Source of the DNA: G963678445 sp963678445
Lineage (GTDB): Bacteria > Hydrogenedentota > Hydrogenedentia > Hydrogenedentales > G963678445
DNA length: 64,000 bases
Assembly (NCBI GenBank): GCA_963678445.1
Contig: OY782877.1
Location: forward strand, 4,960,001-5,024,000
Reading direction: 5' to 3'
The notes under the pieces: model-generated
The model's database searches: none
Told to the model about the DNA's origin: nothing
The model's input: only the letters and a program-made list of their open reading frames with translations
Shown here: in pieces, positions 17,241 to 25,490 of the stretch
Layout of the letters: the number at the start of each line of letters is the position of its first letter
Position numbering within the stretch: position 1 is the stretch's first letter
Made by a program: the position numbers and the translations under genes

Positions 17241-18506
17241 ATGGAAACTGCGAAATTGGTACTTCGTAACAAAGAGTATGATCTTCCGGTTATTGTTGGA
17301 ACGGAAGATGAAGTTGCTATTGATATCAGGAAATTGCGCTCCAGTGCCAATGCAATTACATACGACCCCGGCTATGTAAATACAGGATCTTGCAAAAGCG
17401 AAATCACGTTTATCGATGGAGAACGGGGTGTTCTGCGCTATCGTGGCTATCCGATTGAGGATTTGGCGGGCACGCTGAAATTTTCCGCGGCGGCTTATTT
17501 GATGATTTATGGGCATCTGCCTACTGAAGAAGAATTCCGTGACTGGCGTCGTCAATTAACCCGGCATAGCTATGTACATGCAAGCCACATCAGCTTTTTC
17601 GATCATTTCCAACCTTTGGCGCACCCGATGAACATCTTGAGTTCGATGGTCTCTTCGATGTCGTCCTTCTACCCTTACGACTCCGAAGATGAGGAACACA
17701 TCGATTTGAATATTTTACGTCTGGTGGGACAGGTAAAGACCATTGCTGCGTTTTCTTATAAACGTTCCATAGGCGAACCTTATATTTATCCGCGCACCGA
17801 CCACAGTTACGCCGCCAACTTCCTGCGCATGATGTTCGCGACCCCTGCCGAAGAATATGAAGTACCCAAGGTGCTCGAAGACGCCCTGGATATGCTGCTG
17901 ATTCTGCACATGGACCATGAGCAGAATTGCAGTACCTCCACTGTGCGCATGGTGGGTAGCTCACAGGCCAACATTTACGCTTCGGTTTCTGCAGGTATCA
18001 ACGCACTGTGGGGAAAACTTCATGGTGGAGCCAACGAAGCCGTGTTGAACATGCTGTCACGCATCCATGAAGATGGTGATGACGTTGAAAAATTCGTCGA
18101 TAAGGTCAAAGATAAAACTTCGAGCTACCGCCTGATGGGATTTGGGCACCGTGTTTACAAAAACTACGATCCGCGCGCGATCCTGCTCAAGCAATCCGCA
18201 GATCGCATCCTAAACGAATTGGGCGTACACGATCCGCTGTTGGAATTGGCCAAACGCCTAGAGGAGATCGCGCTGAAAGATGAATATTTTGTTGCGCGCA
18301 AACTCTATCCCAATGTGGACTTCTACAGTGGCATCATCTACCGCGCCATGGGCATTCCCACCGACATGTTTACCGTGCTCTTCGCAATGGGACGCATGCC
18401 TGGCTGGATCGCGCACTGGCTCGAAATGTGGAACGATCCCGATGGGCGTATCCAGCGTCCCCGCCAGATCTACGTAGGCCCCAATGAACGTCGCTTTGCT
18501 CCCTGA
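17241..18506 (+). CDS. gltA: Citrate synthase
   Basis: 421 residues, the length of the hexameric Gram-negative type. It condenses oxaloacetate with acetyl-CoA at the entry of the TCA cycle. The catalytic residues are in place: His in WGKLHGGANEAVL, His in GFGHRVYKNYDPRA, and Asp in NVDFYSGIIYRAMG. MDHEQNCSTSTVRMVGSS is the substrate-site block. The N-terminal beta domain (residues 1-50) matches the long, NADH-sensitive form of the family, though inhibition cannot be shown here. The ATG has AAGGAG 7 bases upstream. It is monocistronic, with its own promoter and leader and a strong terminator. Confidence 0.97.
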   Translation: METAKLVLRNKEYDLPVIVGTEDEVAIDIRKLRSSANAITYDPGYVNTGSCKSEITFIDGERGVLRYRGYPIEDLAGTLKFSAAAYLMIYGHLPTEEEFRDWRRQLTRHSYVHASHISFFDHFQPLAHPMNILSSMVSSMSSFYPYDSEDEEHIDLNILRLVGQVKTIAAFSYKRSIGEPYIYPRTDHSYAANFLRMMFATPAEEYEVPKVLEDALDMLLILHMDHEQNCSTSTVRMVGSSQANIYASVSAGINALWGKLHGGANEAVLNMLSRIHEDGDDVEKFVDKVKDKTSSYRLMGFGHRVYKNYDPRAILLKQSADRILNELGVHDPLLELAKRLEEIALKDEYFVARKLYPNVDFYSGIIYRAMGIPTDMFTVLFAMGRMPGWIAHWLEMWNDPDGRIQRPRQIYVGPNERRFAP

Positions 18507-18538
18507 GCACACAGACACATTTAAGAACTGATACGCGG

Positions 18539-18576
18539 AACGCCGCACGTCCTCTTCAGAACGTGCGGCGTTTTAC
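18539..18576. terminator. Rho-independent terminator after gltA
   Basis: AACGCCGCACGT (18539-18550) and ACGTGCGGCGTT (18561-18572) form a perfect 12-bp stem with a 10-base loop, followed by a T-rich end. It is placed between gltA and the convergent ABC-class ATPase gene and probably serves both. Confidence 0.85.
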
Positions 18577-18597
18577 TTGTAGCATAACCACCACTTC

Positions 18598-20343
18598 TTA
18601 CTGTACATGTTGCATGCGGACCGTGCGCAACCGGTTAATGGCGGCGGCAATTTCGTACTTGCGCGGACGCGCAAAATTGCCGGGATGCTGTCCCGGACGG
18701 TGAAATGGGTCCAGCGCATCCAGGCCCTGTTCATCAAAGAAGGCCTCCATCGCATCAATAATCTCCCGCAACGACCGCACCCCATCCATAAATTTCTTCT
18801 GCGCCAGATAGATGGCATTGCCCACCGCACGCGTCTGAGAAAAATCAATCAACTGCTCCACCCCACGCAGATTGATCGACTCCTCCCCAAAACGGATCAA
18901 ATCCAGTTCTCGCGCATCAATCTTCACCTCACGCCGTCCCCGCGACGCATCAAAACTGCTGCGCTTGGGGATACGATGCGCAATATCCGTCAACGGCGTC
19001 AACGCCTCCGACACCCGCTTCGTCGCATGCTCCTGCGCAATACGCTTCGCCTCCGCCGTCACATCAAGCGGCAGATAATCCTGCATCATAATCACCGTAT
19101 CCGCCACATCAAAATAATCCCCACAGCCCCCCATCACCAATACCGTTGACACCCCCAGCTCGTCATACAACGCACGCACCCGATCCAGAAACGGCGTGAT
19201 CGGTTCATGCTCCTTATGCACCAGATTCTGCATGCGCGCATCCCGCACCATAAAATTCGTCGCCGACGTATCCTCATCCAGCAACAACAACTGCGCCCCC
19301 GCCTCCAATGCCTCAATGATATTCGCCGCCTGACTCGTACTGCCACTGGCGTCATCCGTACCAAAATTCTGCGTGCTGCGTCCATACGGCAGATTGCTGA
19401 TAAACGGACTGATGTTCACATTCTCCACCCGTCGTCCATCCTCCGCACGCACCTTCACCGCATCCCAATGCGTCACCACCCGCTCCCGACCATCCCCCGG
19501 CACATGCGGATACACACCCCGCTCCAGCGCCTGCAACAACGTCGACTTGCCATGATACCCCCCGCCCACAATCACCGTCACCCCCGTCGGAATACCCAGC
19601 CCCGTAATTTCCGACTGCCCCTCCACCGGGTTCGGCACCTTCATCGTACAACGCAATGACTCCGGCGCCTTAAACGCCACCGCATCCCGCGCACGCATCG
19701 GCCTATCCGTCGCGCCACTCTCCCGCGGCAAGATACTCCCATCCGCAACAAACGCCACCAGCTCCTGCTCCGCCAACTGCTTTCGGATAGCTGTATAATT
19801 CTCCACGCACGCAATAAACTCCAATGCCTCCTGCTGCGGTGTGTTCTGCCAATACAAACCCTTCTCCACAATACGCGGCAACTCACGACACAACATCGCC
19901 TCTGCCTGACGCGCCATCACCGCACGTCCCCGCGCAGGCAGCCCCGCCTCCAAACGAGCCTCAACCCAGTCCCCCTGCAACACCACCGCCGTCCGCTTCA
20001 ACACCTCCTGATGCCCCGCATCAATCCGGATAAGTCCACTCTTCCCCGAACCCCGTCCCCCATCCACCACCTGCCCAATCGCACGATGCAACTGCCGCGT
20101 CAAAAAATCCTCCAACGCCAAGCGACGCGTTGCCGTGCTATACAACGGTGCAGGCAATTGCGCCCTATGCATCGGCACCCGCACCCGAATCTTTGACAGC
20201 GCAGCAAACGGGTCCCCTTGCACATGATCAATCGCCAACAAAAACGACGAAAAGTCATACTGCCCCTGGATATCCTTATACGCCCGATACCCCTTCCCAT
20301 CAATCCGGTACAACATCTGCTGCAAACGTTCCATCGTAGACAT
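18598..20343 (-). CDS. Predicted ATPase of the ABC class (COG3044-type)
   Basis: About 581 residues from ATG 20343, with AAGGAA about 10 bases upstream. It begins LYRIDGKGYRAYKDIQGQYD, the hallmark of the family annotated as 'predicted ATPase of the ABC class'. A Walker A-like VGGGYHGKSTLL lies near residue 260, and the Walker B segment QLLLLDEDTSATNFM follows with an unusual DEDTSATN continuation that is family specific. RGGGRGSGKSGLIRI-like sequence earlier (near residue 105) resembles a second phosphate loop. There are no membrane segments, so it is a soluble protein. The biological role of the family is not established to my knowledge, and the neighbours (GT2, gltA) do not help. The third-position GC of this gene is visibly higher than that of the flanking genes. 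Confidence 0.8.
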   Translation of the reverse strand: MSTMERLQQMLYRIDGKGYRAYKDIQGQYDFSSFLLAIDHVQGDPFAALSKIRVRVPMHRAQLPAPLYSTATRRLALEDFLTRQLHRAIGQVVDGGRGSGKSGLIRIDAGHQEVLKRTAVVLQGDWVEARLEAGLPARGRAVMARQAEAMLCRELPRIVEKGLYWQNTPQQEALEFIACVENYTAIRKQLAEQELVAFVADGSILPRESGATDRPMRARDAVAFKAPESLRCTMKVPNPVEGQSEITGLGIPTGVTVIVGGGYHGKSTLLQALERGVYPHVPGDGRERVVTHWDAVKVRAEDGRRVENVNISPFISNLPYGRSTQNFGTDDASGSTSQAANIIEALEAGAQLLLLDEDTSATNFMVRDARMQNLVHKEHEPITPFLDRVRALYDELGVSTVLVMGGCGDYFDVADTVIMMQDYLPLDVTAEAKRIAQEHATKRVSEALTPLTDIAHRIPKRSSFDASRGRREVKIDARELDLIRFGEESINLRGVEQLIDFSQTRAVGNAIYLAQKKFMDGVRSLREIIDAMEAFFDEQGLDALDPFHRPGQHPGNFARPRKYEIAAAINRLRTVRMQHVQ

Positions 20344-20401
20344 GCTCACAAACTTCCTTATAATCTTTCTTCAGCTTTCATAATTTCGTTTTTACACTTA
20401 G

Positions 20402-20420
20402 TTTTTCCCTGGGAAAAAGA
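20402..20420. repeat. T/A-arm hairpin at gene end
   Basis: TTTTTCCC pairs with GGGAAAAA at the 3' end of the GT2-TPR gene. Similar T-rich/A-rich hairpins occur near 25.38, 27.89 and 37.90 kb. It may act as a terminator on the minus strand, but the T tract is short. Confidence 0.4.
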
Positions 20421-20428
20421 AGCTAAAC

Positions 20429-21529
20429 TTATTTACGCAGGGAAGTGAGAAATTCCTGGAAGGCGTCGGTTTTGTGCAGATCTTGCGCCAGTTTTTCTGC
20501 ACGTTGGCAGGCTTTTTCGTGGTAGGGATCGTGTTTGATGGCTTCGAGACAGAGTTGGTAGGCAAGTTTTGTTTGCCCTGCCTGGACGAGCAGCGCACTA
20601 AGTTCGAGGTAAGCAGGCAGGTATTGGGGCGCAGTACGGATGGCCTGTTGCAGCAGCGCTAAGGCTTCCTGCGTTTTTCCCTCCGCAAGTCTTTGCCGTG
20701 CCTGTTTACAGAGTTTTTTCCCTTTTTCTGCAGGTGTGGACGGTGTAGGCAGATGTACTTGCCATTTGTCCATGTACCGCTGCCGGTTCTCCTGCATCAG
20801 GTGGTCGAAGGCATCCCCCTCCAGCCCCATGCCCGAAAAGGTGCGCCCTCCATAGTGAAAGACAAAGGTATCTTCTGCAAGGACGAGTCGATAGCCCGCT
20901 TGACGCACACGGGTGCAGTAATCGTCATCCTCAAAATTGCCAATGCCGAAACGTTCATCAAAAAGCCCCACCTTTTCCAAAGTGGTGTCGCGGATCATCA
21001 GGCAAAAACCGATCAGACGGGTAACGTCGCGGTATTCCCCCCTTTTTTCCTGAGCGCGCTCTTCAGCAAATGCATCGATTTCGTCCAGTGCATTCAGCGA
21101 CAACTCTTCCAGCTGTTGGGGACCTGCAGCGCAGTTACTAACGGGACCGACCATGCCAATATTTTTTTCACGGAGCAGGGCGTGCGTGAGTCGGGACAGC
21201 CAATGAGGAGAGAGCAAGGTGTCGCTGTTCAGCAGCACCACATGGCCTTGGGCCTGTTGCAACCCCAGGTTAACTCCGGCGGCAAATCCGAGGTTTTTCT
21301 CAGCATGTACGACAATTGCGTTTTCTATCGTATCAAAATATGCGCCCACGCCATCGGTGCTGCCGTTATCCACCAGTATTAAACGATGCGGCTCCGGCGT
21401 GGCACGCCGGAGCGACGCAATGCATTGTTGACAGTATTCCAGTTGGTTAAATGCAGGAATAATAATGGATACAGGCGCGGTAGTTGTGCTCTCCGTATGA
21501 TTTTCGCCGTGGTCCATCATATCTCCCAT
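20429..21529 (-). CDS. GT2 glycosyltransferase with C-terminal TPR repeats
   Basis: About 366 residues. Residues 20-260 are a WcaE/rhamnosyltransferase-like family 2 domain: VSIIIPAFNQLEYCQQCIAS, LVDNGSTDGVGAY, NLGFAAGVNLGL, VVLLNSDTLLSPHWL (DxD-type site) and GNFEDDDYCTRVRQAGY. The last 100 residues are two to three TPR-like repeats (EALALLQQAIRTAPQYLPAY, LAYQLCLEAIKHDPYHEKA), which suggest a protein partner. ATG 21529 shares its A with the TGA of the upstream lipoprotein gene (TGATG), so translation is probably coupled. An ATG at 21517 has a better GGAG and may be the real start. The substrate is unknown. Confidence 0.8.
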   Translation of the reverse strand: MGDMMDHGENHTESTTTAPVSIIIPAFNQLEYCQQCIASLRRATPEPHRLILVDNGSTDGVGAYFDTIENAIVVHAEKNLGFAAGVNLGLQQAQGHVVLLNSDTLLSPHWLSRLTHALLREKNIGMVGPVSNCAAGPQQLEELSLNALDEIDAFAEERAQEKRGEYRDVTRLIGFCLMIRDTTLEKVGLFDERFGIGNFEDDDYCTRVRQAGYRLVLAEDTFVFHYGGRTFSGMGLEGDAFDHLMQENRQRYMDKWQVHLPTPSTPAEKGKKLCKQARQRLAEGKTQEALALLQQAIRTAPQYLPAYLELSALLVQAGQTKLAYQLCLEAIKHDPYHEKACQRAEKLAQDLHKTDAFQEFLTSLRK

Positions 21530-22515
21530 CAAGATGCTGTGGGATGGAGCAATTTCTGGACTTCAGGTTGATTCAGATTTTCCTGGGTCACAATGGTGAC
21601 GCCGGTGTCGATACGTTTTTCAACCGGCTTCTTCGCCAGTGCGTCGAGCGCGGCCTGCACGCCCATATAGCCCATCTTGTAGGGGTTTTGCACGATAAGC
21701 GCCTGAATAGCGCCTTCTTTCAAGGCATTAATTTGTTCTTCCGAAGCATCGAAGGAAACAATCTTGACCTCGCCCGCTTTGCCTGCGGCTTTGATGGCCT
21801 GGGCCGCACCAATCGCGCTGGGTTCGTTAGTGGCGAAGATACCCTTGAGATCGGGGTGCGTGGTCAGCATATCCTGAGTAACGTCCATCGCCTTGGCGAC
21901 ATCGCTCATGCTGGGCTGTTCCGCGACCAGCTTTATGTTGGAATAGGCGGCTATGCCTTCCTTGAAGCCCTGCACGCGCATCTGCGAAGTGGCTGCACCG
22001 GGTACGAAGGGAATCAGACCTACGGGGCCTGCTTCTCCGATGAACTTGGCCAGTGTTTTTGCCGCTTCCCTGGCCCCCGCTACATTGTCCGTGGCGACAA
22101 GTGACAGCGGGGTGTCGGAAACGACGCCAGAGTCAATGGTGATGACCGGCATCTTCGCAGCAGCCTGCTCCACCGTGGCCACCAACGCATTCTCATCGCA
22201 CGCCGCCAATACCAGTGCGTCCACACCCCGATTAATCAGATCCTGCACGATGTCAATCTGCTTGGTAACCTCTGTTTCCTTTGTCGGTCCCTGCCAGATC
22301 ACCGTTGCGCCCGCTTCCGATGCAGCGGCTTCGGCCCCCGCCTTTACCGACAGCCAGAATTGCAGCGACAAGCCCTTGGGGATTACCGCAATCTCGATAG
22401 CGTCCGCCGCTTGCTCTACCGAGGAGGAGGAAGAAGGCGCAGTATCCGGTGCTCCCCCACATCCGGCAAGAACGGCTACCAACAGAACAGAACACAGTTT
22501 CAAACTCAATTTCAT
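21529..22515 (-). CDS. Sugar-binding lipoprotein, RbsB-like (orphan)
   Basis: 328 residues from ATG 22515, preceded by GGGGAG at 7 bases. The lipoprotein signal ends LLVAVLAGCGG, with the lipobox Cys. The mature part is a type I periplasmic-binding fold of the ribose/sugar group: EIAVIPKGLSLQFWLSVK, NRGVDALVLAACDENAL, PVITIDSGV, LVATDNVAGAREAAK, GIFATNEPSAIGAAQAI and IVSFDASEEQINAL. Such proteins feed an ABC sugar importer or a sensor kinase, but no permease or ATPase gene lies next to it; instead a GT2-TPR gene is coupled downstream. The importer may be elsewhere, or this one may sense rather than transport. Confidence 0.88.
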   Translation of the reverse strand: MKLSLKLCSVLLVAVLAGCGGAPDTAPSSSSSVEQAADAIEIAVIPKGLSLQFWLSVKAGAEAAASEAGATVIWQGPTKETEVTKQIDIVQDLINRGVDALVLAACDENALVATVEQAAAKMPVITIDSGVVSDTPLSLVATDNVAGAREAAKTLAKFIGEAGPVGLIPFVPGAATSQMRVQGFKEGIAAYSNIKLVAEQPSMSDVAKAMDVTQDMLTTHPDLKGIFATNEPSAIGAAQAIKAAGKAGEVKIVSFDASEEQINALKEGAIQALIVQNPYKMGYMGVQAALDALAKKPVEKRIDTGVTIVTQENLNQPEVQKLLHPTAS

Positions 22516-22540
22516 GGCAATTCTCCCCAAGCGGTCAGCG

Positions 22541-22567
22541 GTGGTCCAGCGACCACAGGCAATAGTT
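22541..22567. repeat. R1 hairpin, copy b
   Basis: GTGGT (22541-22545) and ACCAC (22552-22556) form the R1 hairpin, here in the opposite orientation to copies e and i. It lies just upstream of the lipoprotein start and runs into the tandem duplication that begins at 22568. Confidence 0.55.
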
Positions 22568-22790
22568 ATGGTCCTTACGCTTCGTGACTACAGTATCCTC
22601 TACCCACTCTTAAAGTTTTTTTGAAGGGGGGCTGGGGAAACTTTTTGTTCACAAGTGGCCAGGGCCACACCCGGGAAGTATGGTCCTTACGCTTCGTGAC
22701 TACAGTATCCTCTACCCACTCCTAAAGTTTTTTTGAAGGGGGTCTGGGGGAAACTTTTTGTTCACAAAAAGTTTCCCCCAGCAGTAATCC
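22568..22790. repeat. Tandem duplication of a 112-bp intergenic unit
   Basis: ATGGTCCTTACGCTTCGTGA and the following 80 bases occur at 22568 and again at 22680, with very few differences. Both copies contain TTTTTTTGAAGGGGG and GGAAACTTTTTGTTCACAA. The spacer between them (GTGGCCAGGGCCACACCC) is shared with R1 copy a. The second copy ends in a perfect 17-bp hairpin (22744-22760 with 22765-22781, loop TTCA) next to the FmdB-like gene end. No T tract follows the hairpin on either strand, so it is not a standard terminator. Confidence 0.75.
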
Positions 22791-22798
22791 CAAATCCT

Positions 22799-23092
22799 CT
22801 AATCTGTAGACAGTCGGTCGGGGCCTTTGCCTACATGTTTTTCGTAATGCCCCTTTCCATTACGCACGTACTTGGTAAAGCCCAGCCGTTCCAGATTTTT
22901 ATCACTCGTTTGCTGTTTCTGGATACGTTCATTTCCCGAACCCGCTACATGTGGCGCCCGAAAAATCCGCACGACCTTTTCACCCGTAATTGGATGCTCC
23001 GTCAACGGCGGTTCACTCATACTATGCTCTTCTTCGAAGATCTCCCCCTCCGTTCCATCCTCATGAATGACCTGGTAGGTGTAGACAGGCAT
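22799..23092 (-). CDS. FmdB-like small regulatory protein lacking zinc cysteines
   Basis: 97 residues. The start MPVYTYQVIHEDGTEGEIFE and the following PPLTEHPITGEKVVRIF align with the FmdB/CxxC zinc-ribbon family (Y-E-Y-x-C-xx-C-G form, then a second CP-x-CG and a ++R+ strand). Every cysteine of that pattern is replaced, and the protein has no Cys at all. The rest is charged and ends in a glycine/lysine-rich tail (TKYVRNGKGHYEKHVGKGP). FmdB proteins are proposed regulators; without zinc this one must fold or act differently. The ATG has AAGGAG 7 bases upstream. The gene lies 21 bases downstream of leuD, possibly the last gene of the leuCD transcript. Confidence 0.7.
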   Translation of the reverse strand: MPVYTYQVIHEDGTEGEIFEEEHSMSEPPLTEHPITGEKVVRIFRAPHVAGSGNERIQKQQTSDKNLERLGFTKYVRNGKGHYEKHVGKGPDRLSTD

Positions 23093-23113
23093 GGTATGAC
23101 TCCTTGTTCTTGC

Positions 23114-23710
23114 CTACGCAATACCGCACTTTGCTTCATACGAAGCAATTTCCGATTCATGGCGCAGGGTTAACCCAATCTGGTCCCACCCATTCAACAG
23201 ACGCTCCTTGAGGAACGGATTCAGATCAAACGCGATGGTGTCACCGTTGGGTTTGGTGATGGTTTTCGCCGCAAGATCAACTTTCAATGCATAGCCTTCC
23301 TGCGCGCGCACTTCCGTAAATAACGTTTCGATTACAGCTTCATCCAGAACTATCGGAAGCATGCCATTGTTGAAACAGTTGTTGTAAAAAATATCGGCAA
23401 AAGATGTAGCCAGAATACAACGGAATCCGTAATTATTCAACGCCCACGGTGCATGTTCCCGCGACGAGCCGCAGCCAAAATTATCTTTTGACAACAAGAT
23501 AGAAGCGCCTTGATAACGGGCCGCGTTCATCTCGAAATCAGGATTAGGGGTTTTCCCGTCTTCCAGATAGCGCCAATCATAAAACAGCATATCTTCATAA
23601 CCCGTGCGCTCGATTCGCTTCAAGAACTGCTTGGGAATGATCTGGTCTGTATCCACATTCAACGCCTCCAACGGCGCTACAATGCCTTCCAATGTCGTAA
23701 AAGCATCCAT
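23114..23710 (-). CDS. leuD: 3-isopropylmalate dehydratase, small subunit
   Basis: 198 residues, normal length. The landmarks are VDTDQIIPKQFLKRI at the N-terminus, NFGCGSSREHAPWALNNYG (the swivelling substrate loop) and SFADIFYNNCFNNGMLPI. With LeuC it isomerises 2-isopropylmalate to 3-isopropylmalate in leucine synthesis. The ATG has AAGGA 9 bases upstream. It is separated from leuC by 165 bases containing an R1 repeat, which is unusual for a pair that is normally tightly linked. Confidence 0.97.
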   Translation of the reverse strand: MDAFTTLEGIVAPLEALNVDTDQIIPKQFLKRIERTGYEDMLFYDWRYLEDGKTPNPDFEMNAARYQGASILLSKDNFGCGSSREHAPWALNNYGFRCILATSFADIFYNNCFNNGMLPIVLDEAVIETLFTEVRAQEGYALKVDLAAKTITKPNGDTIAFDLNPFLKERLLNGWDQIGLTLRHESEIASYEAKCGIA

Positions 23711-23729
23711 TCTGAAAAATCCTTATATG

Positions 23730-23812
23730 TGATCCAGCGACCACAGGCAAGAGGTCTGGTCCTTACCATCCCTGACTATAACAAAATTTATTTTTTTGAT
23801 AGCTTTGCAGAA
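23730..23812. repeat. R1 repeat, copy c (between leuC and leuD)
   Basis: GATCCAGCGACCACAGGCAA, then GGTCCTTACCATCCCTGACT, then TTATTTTTTTGATAGCTTTG. It is the reverse complement of the R1 order seen near 48.22 kb. It occupies most of the leuC-leuD gap, so it is probably transcribed within the leucine operon. Confidence 0.65.
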
Positions 23813-23875
23813 TTAAGCACTGCCCCTATCAGAGGGGGTATCCTCTTCAATTGTACGCTATTTTCGCAGTGCTGA

Positions 23876-25285
23876 TTACTTGTAGTCCCATGTTCGGACA
23901 TCCATGAAATGTCCTGTAATGGCGGCGGCAATCGCCATGGCCGGACTGACCAGATGGGTGCGTCCGCCCTTACCCTGACGGCCCTCGAAATTGCGATTCG
24001 ACGTGGCCGCACAACGGTCGCCCGGGTTCAAACGATCTTCGTTCATCGCCAGACACATCGAACATCCTGCTTCACGCCATTCAAAACCGGCCTCCACAAA
24101 GATTTTGTCCAGTCCTTCCGCCTCCGCCTGACGTTTCACCAACTGCGAACCCGGTACGATCAGCGCCTGTTCAATCGAGTCATGCACTTTGTATCCCTTG
24201 GCGACTGCTGCTGCTGCACGCAGATCCTCGATGCGACCATTCGTGCATGAACCCACAAAAACTTTGTTCGGCTTCACCTCGGTCATCGGCAAGCCCTCCG
24301 GCAGATCCATATACTGCAACGCCTTTTCCGTAGACAGACGCGTATTTGCATCTGCAATCTCCGCCAGCATCGGTGTCTTCTGTAGGATACCCGTCACCAT
24401 ACCCGGCGACGTGCCCCACGTCACTTGCGGTTCAATCGAGGCCGCATCCAGCGTCACTACCGTGTCATAGCTGCATCCCGGGTCCGACGCCCACTGTTTC
24501 CACGAGGCTTCCAAATCCGCCTCCGAAACGTCTTTGGGCAGATACTTGCGATCCTTCAAATACGCAACCGTCGTGTCATCCGGCGAAATCAGACCTGCAC
24601 GCGCACCCGCCTCGATGCTCATGTTACAAACCGTCATCCGGCCTTCCATACTCAGATTGCGGATGGCGTCGCCCGTGTATTCGATAACATAACCCGTGCC
24701 GCCCGCCGTGCCAATCTTGCCAATCACCGCCAACACCAGATCCTTCGCCGTGACCCCTTCGGGAAGCTCGCCCGTCACCCGCACCTCCATAGTCTTCGAC
24801 TTCTTCTGTAACAACGTCTGCGTCGCCAGCACATGCTCCACCTCACTCGTGCCGATACCATGCGCCAACGCGCCAAATGCACCATGCGTCGACGTATGCG
24901 AATCGCCACATACAATCGTCATACCCGGCTGCGTCAAGCCCAGCTCCGGTCCGATCACATGCACAATGCCGCTGAACTCATGGTACATGTCGAAACACGT
25001 GACCCCGAATTCCTCGCAATTCGATTTCAACGCATCGATCTGCGCCTTCGAAAGCGGATCCTCAATCGGCAACGACCGATCCGTCGTGGGGATATTATGG
25101 TCCATTGTCGCAAAGGTCAGATTCGGACGCCGCACCTTGCGGTCCGCCAGACGCAGTCCTTCAAACGCCTGCGGCGACGTTACTTCATGTACATAATGCC
25201 GGTCGATGTACAACAGTGGGTCCTGCCCCTCCTGCTCACATACCAAATGCGCATCCCAAATCTTTTCGTAAATATTCTTCGCCAT
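23876..25285 (-). CDS. leuC: 3-isopropylmalate dehydratase, large subunit
   Basis: 469 residues from ATG 25285, where the family begins (MAKNIYEKIWDAHLV); an ATG at 25306 adds seven residues with no better ribosome site. The aconitase-family landmarks are TFATMDHNIPT, GDSHTSTHGAFGALAHGIGTSEVEHVLATQ (interrupted here for brevity after VEHV), FVGSCTNGRIEDLRA and EAGCSMCLAMNEDRL, whose cysteines hold the [4Fe-4S] cluster. It works with LeuD in leucine synthesis. The N-terminal part and cluster ligands are intact, so it should be active. Confidence 0.97.
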   Translation of the reverse strand: MAKNIYEKIWDAHLVCEQEGQDPLLYIDRHYVHEVTSPQAFEGLRLADRKVRRPNLTFATMDHNIPTTDRSLPIEDPLSKAQIDALKSNCEEFGVTCFDMYHEFSGIVHVIGPELGLTQPGMTIVCGDSHTSTHGAFGALAHGIGTSEVEHVLATQTLLQKKSKTMEVRVTGELPEGVTAKDLVLAVIGKIGTAGGTGYVIEYTGDAIRNLSMEGRMTVCNMSIEAGARAGLISPDDTTVAYLKDRKYLPKDVSEADLEASWKQWASDPGCSYDTVVTLDAASIEPQVTWGTSPGMVTGILQKTPMLAEIADANTRLSTEKALQYMDLPEGLPMTEVKPNKVFVGSCTNGRIEDLRAAAAVAKGYKVHDSIEQALIVPGSQLVKRQAEAEGLDKIFVEAGFEWREAGCSMCLAMNEDRLNPGDRCAATSNRNFEGRQGKGGRTHLVSPAMAIAAAITGHFMDVRTWDYK

Positions 25286-25374
25286 ATCGTTATGCTTTCT
25301 TTCCATTTTTTACTGGAAAAACCTCTTCTTTACAAAAAGAAAAAGTCCCGCCAGACCTCCTCCAGAAGAAATAA

Positions 25375-25420
25375 CTTCTTTCTTTTTACGCAGAAAGAAA
25401 GAAGCAAAGAAAAACGCGGA
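25375..25420. repeat. R2 repeat, copy a
   Basis: CTTCTTTCTTTTT (25375-25387) pairs with AGAAAGAAAGAAG (25392-25404) with one mismatch and a 4-base loop. It is followed by CAAAGAAAAACGCGGATTTA. Read on the minus strand it matches the R2 copies near 36.87 and 37.89 kb (AATTCCGCGTTTTTCTTTGG then the hairpin). It lies upstream of leuC, between leuC and the GGDEF gene end. Confidence 0.65.
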
Positions 25421-25465
25421 TTTATGTCATCCTCGCTATGGTTACCCACGTCAAAAACCATACTT

Positions 25466-25490
25466 CCTGCTTGCGGTCGCTGGAGCGCTT
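25466..25490. repeat. R1 repeat, partial copy d
   Basis: TTCCTGCTTGCGGTCGCTGG followed by AGCGCTTA is the R1 hairpin end only. Its last bases overlap the stop codon of the GGDEF gene (25489-25491). Confidence 0.5.

Noticed and set aside
22744..22781. 17-bp hairpin as a terminator of the FmdB-like gene
   Set aside because: No T tract follows on either strand.
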